Source: Oricola cellulosilytica
GTDB taxonomy: Bacteria; Pseudomonadota; Alphaproteobacteria; Rhizobiales; Rhizobiaceae
NCBI RefSeq assembly: GCF_019966575.1
Contig: NZ_JAINFK010000004.1
Location: 325,681-389,680, forward strand
Length of the DNA: 64,000 nt
Direction: 5' to 3'
Below the pieces are notes generated by a model. That model was not told the origin of the DNA. It saw only the letters and a program-made list of their open reading frames with translations, and searched no databases. Positions 30,558 to 39,268 of the stretch are shown piece by piece (position 1 is the first letter of the stretch; every line of letters begins with the position of its first letter). The position numbers and the translations under genes were made by a program.

Positions 30558-31382
30558 ATGGCCGACTTCTCGGAATTTGCCAGGAACGAACGGAGCGGAT
30601 GGGCAGATGGCGAAATCGCCGATGCCTACAACGCCCGCTTCGGCGCATTGGCGGACGAGGCCGCAGGCGAACTCCTGGATATGACGGATGTCGGTCACGG
30701 AACCGCGGTATTGGATCTGTGCTGCGGCGGCGGAGGTTTGTCGGCCGCGGCGCTCATTCGTGGAGCGCAGGTAACCGGCATCGATTTTTCACCACACATG
30801 ATTGCGGAGGCACGCCTGCGCGCACCGGAGGCTCGGTTGTTGGAGGGTGACGCGCAATCGCTTCCGATCGATGCACACGCCTTTGACGTCGTACTCAGCA
30901 ATTTCGGCATTCAGCACACCCCCGACCACGACAAGGCCTACGCCGAGGTGTTTCGAGTGCTCCGCCCCGGCGGATCATTTGCGATGACGTGCTGGGATGC
31001 GCGAACTCCGGAAGGAGCCTTTGGACTGATGATGCAGATCGTAAGGAAGAACGCGGATTTTTCGCAGCCACCGCCGTCTCAGCCGGGATTATTCCATTTT
31101 GCAGACCGGGGCACCGCAGAGCAATCGTTGGCGAAGCACGGTCTCCGGCTGCAGGACCATCGTATTTTGCAACTCCGATGGCGTCTCCGTGCCCCGGAAG
31201 AGTTCTTTGAAAATTTCGCCTTGGGAACGGTCGGCGTGCGGATGCTCATTGCCAGCCAGCCGGAGGAGGCAAAAGAACGGATTTCAAGAGCGGCGGTGCG
31301 AGAGGTTGAAACTCGTTTCGCCACAGGCGATGGCTTCGAAGTCCCTGTCCCCGCAGCCGCGATCGTTGCGCGAAAATCATAG
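30558..31382 (+). CDS. SAM-dependent class I methyltransferase
   Basis: A 274-residue methyltransferase of the UbiE/Methyltransf_11 type. Motif I is AVLDLCCGGGGLSAAAL, motif II is near VTGIDFSPHMIAEA, and FDVVLSNFGIQHTPD and VLRPGGSFAMTCWD follow. The substrate is not evident; the C-terminal half (FENFALGTVGVRML) resembles small-molecule methyltransferases. The ATG at 30558 follows GAAGGGGTAGCG. It is transcribed alone, divergent from leuA, with a long gene-free stretch behind it. Confidence 0.88.
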   Translation: MADFSEFARNERSGWADGEIADAYNARFGALADEAAGELLDMTDVGHGTAVLDLCCGGGGLSAAALIRGAQVTGIDFSPHMIAEARLRAPEARLLEGDAQSLPIDAHAFDVVLSNFGIQHTPDHDKAYAEVFRVLRPGGSFAMTCWDARTPEGAFGLMMQIVRKNADFSQPPPSQPGLFHFADRGTAEQSLAKHGLRLQDHRILQLRWRLRAPEEFFENFALGTVGVRMLIASQPEEAKERISRAAVREVETRFATGDGFEVPVPAAAIVARKS

Positions 31383-31423
31383 TGGCGCGCGCCTTCCGCA
31401 AGGCGGGTGAAGGATTCCGGGAC

Positions 31424-31503
31424 GTTGATAAGTTTTTTGCCCGGTTCTCTCTAACCCGTTGGCCTGCCTGGCTATTATATTTTTCCGCAAAAAACTTATC
31501 AAC
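31424..31503. repeat. Perfect 17-bp inverted repeat with 46-bp spacer
   Basis: GTTGATAAGTTTTTTGC at 31424-31440 is repeated exactly inverted at 31487-31503. The spacer is pyrimidine-rich at its start and contains ATTATATTTTT near its end. It begins 41 bases after the methyltransferase stop. Each arm contains TTATCAAC, one mismatch from a DnaA-box type sequence. It could be a protein-binding dyad, a short mobile element end pair, or a long weak hairpin. Confidence 0.75.
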
Positions 31504-31930
31504 ACCTCCCGGGCGTGGCGTATCCTTGGTGCTGTCTCTCGCAGGAAGCCTGGGTGCACACCGGCACAAAGGGAGAGGCCGGCGCCTGACGGGGCGGGGA
31601 GAGGTCCCTGCCTGGGTGATGAGCCCCCACGTCGGGCCGGAAGAAGGTTTGCGGTGTTGGAGCGACCCCGTAAAGCGGCTTGCCGCTGACGACAGTGACG
31701 CCGGCGTACCGCCGGTGACATGGGAAGCTCCTCAATCCCCGCCCGGCCAAGAGGTTCCGTCGCTTGCGGACCGAAGGTTTAACCGCCGGGGCAGTCGGGA
31801 CGAGCGATCTCCCAGCGCCAATGCAGGCCCGAACCGGAAGAACGCCGAAGGGGCGGTCGGAAGATCGCATTACTACAATAGACGAAGCGATCCCCCGACC
31901 GCCCGTCTTCCTGATCTTTGACACAACCCG
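31504..31930. other. Gene-free, GC-rich stretch with strong hairpins; candidate structured RNA
   Basis: All reading frames here are Arg/Pro/Ser/Gly rich on both strands and lack a ribosome binding site or known motif. The DNA is rich in local palindromes: a CGCCGGCG/CCGCCGGTG element near 31710, AGCGGC/GCCGCT near 31680, and a long stem at 31851-31904 in which GGGCGGTCGG pairs with CCGACCGCCC and GATCGC with GCGATC around an 18-base loop. I checked by eye for RNase P, SRP, tmRNA and cobalamin-riboswitch signatures and found none. Confidence 0.4.
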
Positions 31931-32002
31931 GCTTCAAGGACGAAGCGCGGTGACGGAGATGCGTGCCCGATGTTGAAGACCTCCCCCGCAGCCAACTCCA
32001 AA

Positions 32003-32090
32003 CTCGTCATCCTCGGGCTTGACCCGAGGATCCACGGCTCAATGGCGCCGTTTATCCATGGATCCTCGGGTCAAGCCCGAGGATGACGAG
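32003..32090. repeat. REP-like palindrome, two perfect 32-bp inverted arms
   Basis: The arm at 32003-32034 is exactly inverted at 32059-32090, with a 24-base spacer. Each arm itself contains the internal palindrome cctcgggcttgacccgagg, so the unit can fold as two small hairpins or one long one. This is the type of dispersed intergenic palindrome common in alphaproteobacterial genomes. Between it and the cation-efflux stop (32241) lies another imperfect palindrome around GTTCTTG/CAAGAAC (32150-32185). Confidence 0.85.
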
Positions 32091-32240
32091 GGGAGTACAG
32101 GGCACAGTACCCTTCGTCGCTCCCACGGCGTGGGGGAGAGGTGTCCCCTCGGGTTCTTGCCTTCGGCAAGCCCAAGAACAGGCTGTGGGACGGAGAGGGG
32201 GCCGTGGCGGGGCACAAACACCCGGCAAGTCTCCGCCCCC

Positions 32241-33149
32241 TCACCCGACCTTCAGCGCCTCGTCCTTGGTCTTGTGATCCGGCTCGACATGGATGACGAC
32301 GCGTGCGCCTGGGATTTCGTCGCGCAGCCCGTCCTCGATGCGGTCGCAGATGGCGTGCGACTCCTCGACGGTCATCGCGCCGTCGACGACGAGGTGGAAC
32401 TCGATGAAGGTCGCCGGCCCGGCCGTCCGGGTGCGAATGTCGTGCACCTCGATGGCGCCGCCGGCATTCGCCAGGATCGCGGCGCGCATCCGCGCCTCCT
32501 CCTCGCCGGTCGCGGCGCGGTCCATCAGTCCGCCGATAGAATCCGAGATCACCCGCCAGCCTTCGCGGACGATGTTGACGGCGACCACTATCGCCAGCAC
32601 CGGATCGAGCCACAACCAGCCGGTGAGAAGCGCCAGCACCAGGCCGGCGAGCACGCCCGCGGACGTCACCACGTCGGCCATGATGTGCCTTCCGTCGGCG
32701 GCGAGCGCCGGGGAGCGAAGGGCACGCCCCGCCCGGATCAGAACCATTGCCAGCACCCCATTGACGATCGCCGCCACGAGGTTGAGGCCGAGACCGAGGC
32801 CCGGCTCGGAAATCGCGATATTGCCGGTGACGAGCGCTACCGTCGCCTCGCGCAGAATCAACAGCGCGGCGATGACGATCATTACGCCCTCGACCACGGC
32901 CGACATGTACTCCGCCTTGTGGTGGCCGAAGGGATGGCCGCGATCGGCCGGCTTGTGGGCATAGCGGACGGCGATGAAGGCCGCCGTCGCCGCAACCACG
33001 TTGACGATCGATTCCAGCGCGTCGGAGAAAAGCGCCACCGAGCCCGTCAGCCGCCAGGCGGCGAATTTCATCGCCAGAACGGCGACCGCCACGCCGATCG
33101 AGGCGATGGCGAGGCGCTGGACCAGTGCAGCGCGCTTGCGCTCCGGCAT
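32241..33149 (-). CDS. Cation diffusion facilitator (FieF/CzcD-like metal efflux)
   Basis: A 302-residue inner-membrane metal/proton antiporter with six helices and a cytoplasmic C-terminal domain. Metal-site residues are visible in LFSDALESIVN and in the HIMADVVTS helix, and HPFGHHKAEY is the conserved His-rich loop. The H-x-x-x-D form suits Zn or Fe(II), but specificity is uncertain. The ATG shares one base with the trpE(G) stop as TGATG, so it is translationally coupled to tryptophan synthesis, which is an unusual partner. Confidence 0.9.
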   Translation of the reverse strand: MPERKRAALVQRLAIASIGVAVAVLAMKFAAWRLTGSVALFSDALESIVNVVAATAAFIAVRYAHKPADRGHPFGHHKAEYMSAVVEGVMIVIAALLILREATVALVTGNIAISEPGLGLGLNLVAAIVNGVLAMVLIRAGRALRSPALAADGRHIMADVVTSAGVLAGLVLALLTGWLWLDPVLAIVVAVNIVREGWRVISDSIGGLMDRAATGEEEARMRAAILANAGGAIEVHDIRTRTAGPATFIEFHLVVDGAMTVEESHAICDRIEDGLRDEIPGARVVIHVEPDHKTKDEALKVG

Positions 33150-35368
33150 CAGGCGGCCGCGTCCCGGTCCTGGCGCGCTCTGCCTGCAGTCAGGTGCGCG
33201 ACCACGTTCTCGATCATCCGCATTCCGGCGTTCTGCCCGAGCGTCATGATCGATTCGGGGTGGAACTGGACGGCCGCCACCGGCTCGCTGCGATGCTCGA
33301 TCCCCATAACGACGCCGTCCTCGGTCTCCGCAGTGACGATGAAATCGTCCGGAAGCCGCGACGGATCGGCGAAAATCGAATGATACCGCCCGACCGTGAC
33401 GCTGCTCGGCAGACCGGAAAACACCTTGCCGGGATGGTTGATGCGGATACGCGACGGTTTGCCGTGCATCGGCAATCCAAGCTGGCGCAGATTGCCGCCA
33501 TAGGCTTCCGTCAGCGCCTGCAAGCCGAGACAGACCCCGAACATCGGAAGATTGCGCTCGCGCGCCTTGCGCACCGTCTCCTTGCAGTCGAAATCCGACG
33601 GGTTGCCCGGGCCGGGCGAAAGAACCACCAGATCGGGCTGATAGTCGTCCAGAACCGATTCGGGTACCGGCGTTCGGATCGTGCGCACCTCGGCGCCGGT
33701 CTGCCGGAAATAGTTGGCGAGGGTGTGGACGAAACTGTCCTCGTGGTCGACCAGCAGGATCTTCACTCCCGTCCCGACCTTCGCCGTTTCGCGGCCTTGG
33801 GCACCCTCGTTGCGCTTCCCGGCATCGCGAATGGCCGCCAGCATCGCCGACGCCTTGAGTTCGGTCTCGGCTTCCTCGTCTTCGGGAATGGAGTCGAACA
33901 GCAGCGTCGCCCCGGCGCGAACGGAGGCTATTCCGTTTCGGATATGGATCGTTCGCAGCGTCAGCCCGGTGTTCATGTCTCCGTCGAACTTCACCATGCC
34001 GATCGCGCCGCCGTACCAGGCGCGCGGGCTTCTTTCGTTGTTCTCGATGAACCGCATCGCCCACAGCTTCGGCGCGCCGGTCACGGTGACTGCCCATGCA
34101 TGGCTGAGAAACCCGTCGAAGGCGTCCATGCCATCGCGCAGCCGCCCCTCGACATGATCGACCGTGTGGATGAGGCGCGAATACATCTCGATCTGCCGCC
34201 GGCCGATGACCCGGACGGTGCCGGGCTCGCAGACGCGGCTTTTGTCGTTGCGGTCGACATCGGAGCACATCGTCAGCTCGGATTCGTCCTTCTTCGAGTT
34301 GAGGAGCTTGAGGATCTGTTCGGAGTCCGAGATCGCGTCCTCGCCACGCTGAATGGTGCCGGAGATCGGGCATGTCTCGATCCGGAGGCCGGTCACACGC
34401 ACGAACATTTCCGGCGACGCGCCGACCAGGAATTCGTTGCGGCACAGATTCATGAAAAACGAATAGGGCGCCGGATTCGTCTCCTTGAGCCGCCGCGAAA
34501 TGGCGGACGGCATCGATTGGCATCGCTCGTGAAAGACCTGCCCAGGGACCACCTCGAACAGGTCGCCCCGTGCGAAGCTCTCTTTCGCCTTGGTCACCAG
34601 CTTCGCATATTCGCCGGGCTCGTGGTCGCAGCGTTGTGGCGTTGTGCCGCTGCGTTCGAAAGGCTGGGGTGCGACCGTACCGTCCAGTCCTTCCGTGGAC
34701 AATTCTCCGTCGGAGAATTCGTAGCGGTCGATCCACGCCTTTGCCGCGTGATTGTCGACCACCAGTATCTCATCGGGGAAAAACAGCGCCAGGTCACGCT
34801 GGGCCGGATCGCGATCGAGCTTCTGATCGATCGGATCGAACTGGAAGGCGATGTCGTATCCGAACGCTCCGTAAAGAGCGAGATCGCTATCCTCCTCGCA
34901 ATGGAAATGGTCGACAATGGCGCGGAGCGCCGAAAAGACGCTCGGCGCCCGTGTGCGATCCTCCTCCAGGATGATGCCTCCCGCATCGGCGATCCGGACT
35001 TTCAGGCGGTCCTTTCGGCTCTCGATAACGTTCACGTGGTCGGCATTGGCCAGCGCCTTCTCGATCATTTTGAGGATCGGCTCTCCGCGCTCGCTCAGCG
35101 CCTCGATCGTCAGGTCCCGCTGATGCGCCGAAATGAGAACCGGCGGATTGGCGATAGCGGTGTCCCAACGCGTATAACGGCCCGGATACTCGTAATTGGA
35201 CGACAGGATCACACCCGGCTGGGTGTCGAGCAGATCAGTGTAGTCGGAAATGGCCGTGCGATAGTCGGCCTCGCGCCGAAACCGGCGCACGCTCACGCCG
35301 CCTCGGGTCGTATAAGCCAGGTCCGGTTCCACCCCGTTAGGGTCCGTCTCTTGATTGGTCGAGTTCAT
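33149..35368 (-). CDS. trpE: Anthranilate synthase, fused TrpE-TrpG
   Basis: A 739-residue fusion making anthranilate from chorismate and glutamine. The TrpE part (to about residue 530) has [28 protein letters not shown] and the chorismate-binding end TGAPKLWAM. The TrpG part has [11 protein letters not shown], the catalytic Cys in [10 protein letters not shown] and QFHPES. Fusion of the two is characteristic of rhizobia and relatives. The ATG at 35368 follows GGGGAAAG; the longer frame runs back through the attenuator and is not used. The gene is controlled by the trpL leader upstream. Confidence 0.96.
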   Translation of the reverse strand: MNSTNQETDPNGVEPDLAYTTRGGVSVRRFRREADYRTAISDYTDLLDTQPGVILSSNYEYPGRYTRWDTAIANPPVLISAHQRDLTIEALSERGEPILKMIEKALANADHVNVIESRKDRLKVRIADAGGIILEEDRTRAPSVFSALRAIVDHFHCEEDSDLALYGAFGYDIAFQFDPIDQKLDRDPAQRDLALFFPDEILVVDNHAAKAWIDRYEFSDGELSTEGLDGTVAPQPFERSGTTPQRCDHEPGEYAKLVTKAKESFARGDLFEVVPGQVFHERCQSMPSAISRRLKETNPAPYSFFMNLCRNEFLVGASPEMFVRVTGLRIETCPISGTIQRGEDAISDSEQILKLLNSKKDESELTMCSDVDRNDKSRVCEPGTVRVIGRRQIEMYSRLIHTVDHVEGRLRDGMDAFDGFLSHAWAVTVTGAPKLWAMRFIENNERSPRAWYGGAIGMVKFDGDMNTGLTLRTIHIRNGIASVRAGATLLFDSIPEDEEAETELKASAMLAAIRDAGKRNEGAQGRETAKVGTGVKILLVDHEDSFVHTLANYFRQTGAEVRTIRTPVPESVLDDYQPDLVVLSPGPGNPSDFDCKETVRKARERNLPMFGVCLGLQALTEAYGGNLRQLGLPMHGKPSRIRINHPGKVFSGLPSSVTVGRYHSIFADPSRLPDDFIVTAETEDGVVMGIEHRSEPVAAVQFHPESIMTLGQNAGMRMIENVVAHLTAGRARQDRDAAA

Positions 35369-35395
35369 TTGTTCTTTCCCCGGTCGGCCCCGGAC

Positions 35396-35436
35396 AGCAA
35401 AAAACCGCCAAGGCATTCGATTGCGCTTTGGCGGTT
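35396..35436 (-). terminator. trp attenuator terminator
   Basis: The stem AACCGCCAA (35403-35411) / TTGGCGGTT (35428-35436) is followed on the minus strand by TTTTTTGC. It lies between the trpL stop and the trpE start, so it can only act as an attenuator of trpE(G). Confidence 0.88.
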
Positions 35437-35472
35437 CGGCATTGCTGGCATGCAGACGTGGCTCGGGACCGC

Positions 35473-35523
35473 CTAGGAGCGGCGCCACCACCATGTTGTC
35501 TGGATGTTCATCTCTTCCGTCAT
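35473..35523 (-). CDS. trpL: trp leader peptide (leaderless, three Trp codons)
   Basis: A 16-residue leader peptide, [16 protein letters not shown], with three consecutive TGG codons followed by two Arg codons and TAG. The first ATG (35523) lies 8 bases after the -10 element, so translation is probably leaderless from the transcript 5-prime end. An internal ATG at 35511 would give a 12-residue form. Stalling at the Trp codons would favour the antiterminator over the stem at 35403-35436. Confidence 0.85.
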   Translation of the reverse strand: MTEEMNIQTTWWWRRS

Positions 35524-35530
35524 CGGCTGG

Positions 35531-35559
35531 AAAATAGTCGGAACCGGGGTGTGGCGCAA
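35531..35559 (-). promoter_or_regulatory. Promoter of trpL-trpE(G)
   Basis: TTGCGC (35559-35554) and TATTTT (35536-35531) are separated by 17 bases on the minus strand. The predicted start coincides with the first base of the trpL ATG. Confidence 0.65.
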
Positions 35560-35643
35560 TCCGAAATCTGCCTCCGCGGCCCGAAAGCATCACCATAACT
35601 GAGCTGCGGCGGAGCTTTTTGGCCGCCCGATCGTTAGCAGCAC

Positions 35644-36633
35644 ATGAAGAACACCACCCGCACGCTCCTCTGCTTCACCACCTGCCTGGTCGCCACCGGC
35701 CTTTCGCTGACGACCCTGCAGGCTTCGCAATCCCCCATCGAGCCCGGTCAGGTCAACGATGCGACCTATGATGGCGGCCCGCTTCCGGACGGCCAGAGCC
35801 CGCTGACCGCAAAGGTCCAGATCTTGCTGGATCGCGCGGCGGTATCGCCCGGAGTCATTGACGGATACGGGGGAGAAAGTGTCGAGAAGGCCATCCGCGC
35901 GTTCGAGACGATAAACGGCCTGCCGGTCGACGGAACGATGGACGAGGAAGTCTGGTCCGCACTCCAGGCAAACACCGGCGATACAATCGTCAGCTACACG
36001 ATCACGGAAGAGGACCTCACCGACATTGTCGAGCCCTTGCCTGAGGATTACGCCGAGCTGGCCGAGCTCGATTGGCTCGGCTACACGCAGGTTGATGAAA
36101 AGCTCGCCGAGCGCTTCCACATGGATGTGGAGTTTCTGCACGCGCTTAACCCCGGTGCGGATTTCGCAAGCCCCGGCGCGCAGATCTGGGTGGCCGATCC
36201 CGGGGAGGACGCGGAGGTCGATGTGGCCCGCATCGTCGCGGACAAGTCTCTGTCGCGCCTTCTCGTCTACGACAGCGCGGACAAGCTTGTGCTGAGCTAT
36301 CCCGTCACCATCGGCAGCGAGCAAACGCCGTCACCAAGCGGTACGCATGAGGTGGTCGCCGTAGCGATCGAGCCGACGTACTCCTACAATCCAGACAAGA
36401 ACTTCCAGCAGGGCGACAACGACGAACCGCTGACCTTGCCACCTGGCCCGAACGGACCGGTTGGACTCGTCTGGATCGATCTTTCCAAGCCGACTTACGG
36501 CCTGCACGGCACCCCGGAGCCCGCAGAGATCGGCAAGACGAGTTCGCACGGTTGCGTCCGGATGACCAATTGGGATGCGTCCGAGCTGGCGCATCTGGTG
36601 AGCAGCGGGATTGAGGTCTCCTTCGAGGACTAG
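35644..36633 (+). CDS. L,D-transpeptidase with peptidoglycan-binding domain
   Basis: A 329-residue exported enzyme. The signal segment is [18 protein letters not shown], a PG_binding_1 domain spans about residues 50-112 ([20 protein letters not shown]), a LysM-like segment follows near 150-185, and a YkuD domain ends the protein. The catalytic motif is [20 protein letters not shown] with the nucleophile Cys in SHGCVRM. It makes 3-3 crosslinks or attaches proteins to peptidoglycan. It diverges from trpL and is 2 bases before the extensin-like gene. Confidence 0.93.
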   Translation: MKNTTRTLLCFTTCLVATGLSLTTLQASQSPIEPGQVNDATYDGGPLPDGQSPLTAKVQILLDRAAVSPGVIDGYGGESVEKAIRAFETINGLPVDGTMDEEVWSALQANTGDTIVSYTITEEDLTDIVEPLPEDYAELAELDWLGYTQVDEKLAERFHMDVEFLHALNPGADFASPGAQIWVADPGEDAEVDVARIVADKSLSRLLVYDSADKLVLSYPVTIGSEQTPSPSGTHEVVAVAIEPTYSYNPDKNFQQGDNDEPLTLPPGPNGPVGLVWIDLSKPTYGLHGTPEPAEIGKTSSHGCVRMTNWDASELAHLVSSGIEVSFED

Positions 36634-36635
36634 CT

Positions 36636-37439
36636 GTGCAAATCCGCATCCTCGGAAGCATATTCGCTGTGCTCGGTCTCGTTGCGGCTGCCGATCTGCC
36701 GGACGATGTGCCTGTGCCGGAAACCGCGCCGCGGGAAAAGGCGGAACAAATGCCCGAATCCCAGCCGCCGCAGAAGAAAAAGGTAGAGCCGCAGCACAGG
36801 CCCGCGGACGAGCTCAAGGCGATCGAACCATTGGATGATGCTGATGTTGCGGCGACCGCGAACCCAGCACCGCCTCCGCCTAATGAGGCCGCTCTTGCGA
36901 TCTGCGAATCCGAATTGAAGGCGCTCGGCGTGAAGTTCAAGCGGCGGGACGCGATCGATGGACCAGGCCCTTGCGGGTTGTCCGCGACCTATGCGATTTC
37001 AACGGTCGCAGAGGATGTCGAGATTAGCCCGACAACGGAGATGACCTGCGCCGCAGCTCGCGCGACCGCAGAATGGGTCAACAAGGCGGTCATTCCTTCA
37101 GTGGAGGCCTTGGGCGAAAGCGTCAGGCTGAAACGCATTCGCCACGCCTCGACCTATGTCTGCCGAACCCGTAATGGCCAGCCCGGCGCGAAGATATCCG
37201 AGCACGCGCGTGGCTCGGCAATCGATATTTCAGTATTCGAATTCGCGGGACGAGATCCCATCCCCGTCGAGCCGCGCGCCGGCAAGGGTACGATCGAGGA
37301 AGCCTTCCAGCGGGCGGTTCGCGGCAGCGCCTGTCTCTACTTCACGACCGTGCTGGGGCCGGGGTCGGACGCCTACCACGACGACCACCTGCATCTCGAT
37401 CTGGCGGAACGCAATCGTGCCTACCGGCTCTGCCAGTAG
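36636..37439 (+). CDS. Extensin-like C-terminal domain protein (M15-type peptidase fold)
   Basis: A 267-residue exported protein starting at a GTG. After a short hydrophobic N-terminus comes a Pro/Glu/Lys-rich linker (about residues 22-90), then the extensin-like domain. SEHARGSAIDIS and DDHLHLDL match the S-x-H-x-x-G-x-A-x-D and H-x-H zinc ligands of M15 D,D-peptidases (inference from motif). Four or more Cys may form disulfides. The 2-base distance to the L,D-transpeptidase suggests they work together on peptidoglycan. Confidence 0.88.
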   Translation: MQIRILGSIFAVLGLVAAADLPDDVPVPETAPREKAEQMPESQPPQKKKVEPQHRPADELKAIEPLDDADVAATANPAPPPPNEAALAICESELKALGVKFKRRDAIDGPGPCGLSATYAISTVAEDVEISPTTEMTCAAARATAEWVNKAVIPSVEALGESVRLKRIRHASTYVCRTRNGQPGAKISEHARGSAIDISVFEFAGRDPIPVEPRAGKGTIEEAFQRAVRGSACLYFTTVLGPGSDAYHDDHLHLDLAERNRAYRLCQ

Positions 37440-37452
37440 CCACATCTGCGGT

Positions 37453-39132
37453 TTAAAACAGACCTTCGATAAAACCCTCGTCGTTGAGTCGGATCTTTTC
37501 GGATGATGGCGTTCTCGGCAGGCCCGGCATCGTCATGATCTCCCCGCAGATTGCCACAATGAACCCCGCCCCGGCGGAAAGGCGGACCTCGCGCACTGGA
37601 ACGGCATGCCCGGTCGGCGCTCCGCGAAGGTTGGGATCAGTGGAGAACGAGTACTGTGTCTTCGCCATGCAGACAGGTAGATGGCCGTAGCCAGCAGCTT
37701 CCCAGGCATGCAGTTGATCGCGCACGCTCTTGTCAGCGATCGCTTCGGAACCGCGGTAGATGCGTTGCACGATGGTGTTGATCTTGTCGAAGAGTTTCAT
37801 TTCGTCGGGATAGAGGGGCGAAAACTGCGCCGAACCCGACTCCGCGATCTTCACAACTTTTTCCGCCAGATCCTCGATACCCGCAGAACCGTTCGCCCAA
37901 TGCTTGCAAAGCACGGCTTCCGAACCTTGGGAGGCGACGAAATCCTTCATCGCCTGGATTTCGACCTCCGTGTCAGTTGTGAAGTGGTTTATGGCCACGA
38001 CAGCCGGGACGCCGAACTGTTTCACGTTCTCGATGTGACGACCGAGATTGGCACAACCCCTGTTGACCGCGTCGACATTTTCCTTGCCGAGATCCTCCTT
38101 ATTGACTCCACCATTCATTTTCATGGCGCGCACAGTTGCGACGATGACAACGGCTGCCGGCTTCAGGCCGGCCTTGCGGCATTTGATATTGAAGAATTTC
38201 TCCGCTCCGAGATCCGCACCGAATCCCGCTTCGGTGACGACATAGTCGGCTATTTTCAGAGCGGTCGTCGTCGCCGCCACTGAATTGCAACCATGGGCGA
38301 TATTGGCGAACGGCCCCCCGTGAACGAAGGCGGGATTGTTTTCCAGCGTCTGAACGAGGTTCGGCTGCATAGCGTCCTTGAGAAGGACGGTCATAGCACC
38401 GTCAGCCTTGATGTCACGGCAGTAGACAGGTGACTTGTCGCGGCGATACCCGACGATAATGTCGCCCAGGCGTTTCTCCAAATCCTTCAGGTCAGTCGCA
38501 AGACACAGGATGGCCATGACCTCCGAAGCCACGGTGATATCGAACCCTCCTTGGCGCGGGAAACCGTTTGCAACGCCGCCTAGCGAGCATACGATTTCAC
38601 GCAGGGCCCGGTCGTTCATGTCCATCACCCGGCGCCACGCGACACGGCGAGTATCGATGCCCAGCTCATTGCCCCAATAGATGTGGTTGTCGATCATCGC
38701 CGAGAGCAGATTATGGGCGGCGGTAATCGCGTGAAAGTCACCGGTAAAATGCAGGTTCATGTCCTCCATCGGAACAACCTGCGCCATGCCGCCCCCGGCC
38801 GCGCCCCCCTTCATGCCGAAGTTCGGGCCGAGCGAGGCTTCACGGATGCAGACCGCGGCCTTCTTCCCGATGCGATTCAGCCCATCGCCGAGGCCGACCG
38901 TGGTCGTCGTTTTTCCCTCGCCCGCCGGCGTCGGATTGATTGCGGTCACAAGAACCAGTTTCCCGTTCGGGCGGCCCTGAACCGACCTTATGAAGTCTGC
39001 TGAAACCTTCGCCTTGTCGTGGCCGTAGGGCAGCAGATCCTCTGACGGGATGCCCAGCTTGGCGCCAATTTCAAGGATTGGCATCTTCGACGCCGCGCGC
39101 GCAATCTCGATATCGGATTTGTACTCGGCCAT
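37453..39132 (-). CDS. fhs: Formate-tetrahydrofolate ligase
   Basis: The enzyme forms 10-formyl-tetrahydrofolate from formate, THF and ATP in one-carbon metabolism. The 559-residue length is normal. The P-loop is [18 protein letters not shown], and the family signatures [32 protein letters not shown] and the C-terminal [11 protein letters not shown] are present. The ATG at 39132 is the family start; the frame is open 99 codons further without any match. It converges with the extensin-like gene, and no folate riboswitch is apparent upstream. Confidence 0.96.
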   Translation of the reverse strand: MAEYKSDIEIARAASKMPILEIGAKLGIPSEDLLPYGHDKAKVSADFIRSVQGRPNGKLVLVTAINPTPAGEGKTTTTVGLGDGLNRIGKKAAVCIREASLGPNFGMKGGAAGGGMAQVVPMEDMNLHFTGDFHAITAAHNLLSAMIDNHIYWGNELGIDTRRVAWRRVMDMNDRALREIVCSLGGVANGFPRQGGFDITVASEVMAILCLATDLKDLEKRLGDIIVGYRRDKSPVYCRDIKADGAMTVLLKDAMQPNLVQTLENNPAFVHGGPFANIAHGCNSVAATTTALKIADYVVTEAGFGADLGAEKFFNIKCRKAGLKPAAVVIVATVRAMKMNGGVNKEDLGKENVDAVNRGCANLGRHIENVKQFGVPAVVAINHFTTDTEVEIQAMKDFVASQGSEAVLCKHWANGSAGIEDLAEKVVKIAESGSAQFSPLYPDEMKLFDKINTIVQRIYRGSEAIADKSVRDQLHAWEAAGYGHLPVCMAKTQYSFSTDPNLRGAPTGHAVPVREVRLSAGAGFIVAICGEIMTMPGLPRTPSSEKIRLNDEGFIEGLF

Positions 39133-39268
39133 GGTGTTCCCCGTGATGTGCCGGGCTCGGCAACACACGCCTCCCTCGGACGTGCGCGCGTATAGAGCGC
39201 AGGTTCGCCTCTCTTCGGCAATCTTGATTTGGCCGTCCAATGCGCCGATTGCGACAATCGTCGCCGCG

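Larger units (their letters stand above)
35396..35523 (-). ncRNA. trpL attenuator transcript (rnTrpL-like)
   Basis: From the predicted start at 35523 to the end of the terminator T-run is about 128 nucleotides. In Sinorhizobium meliloti the equivalent released leader acts in trans as a small RNA (family knowledge). Here the promoter, leader frame and terminator are all visible, so a discrete RNA of this size is expected when tryptophan is plentiful. Confidence 0.65.

Noticed and set aside
31424-31503. A chromosomal replication origin
   Set aside because: The TTATCAAC arms deviate from the DnaA box, there is no cluster of further boxes, and no origin-linked gene such as hemE, dnaA or parAB is nearby.
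31499-31924. A 141-codon minus-strand frame (and one at 31377-31721) in the gene-free stretch
   Set aside because: Composition is Arg/Pro/Ser-rich, there is no start context, and overlapping frames on the other strand look equally open. It is better explained as noncoding DNA.
31383-32240. RNase P RNA, SRP RNA, tmRNA or cobalamin riboswitch
   Set aside because: The conserved landmarks of these RNAs (for example the GAGGAAAGTCC block of RNase P or the tmRNA tag) could not be found on either strand.
33125-35476. A 783-codon plus-strand frame opposite trpE(G)
   Set aside because: It mirrors trpE(G) codons, has no motif and no ribosome binding site.
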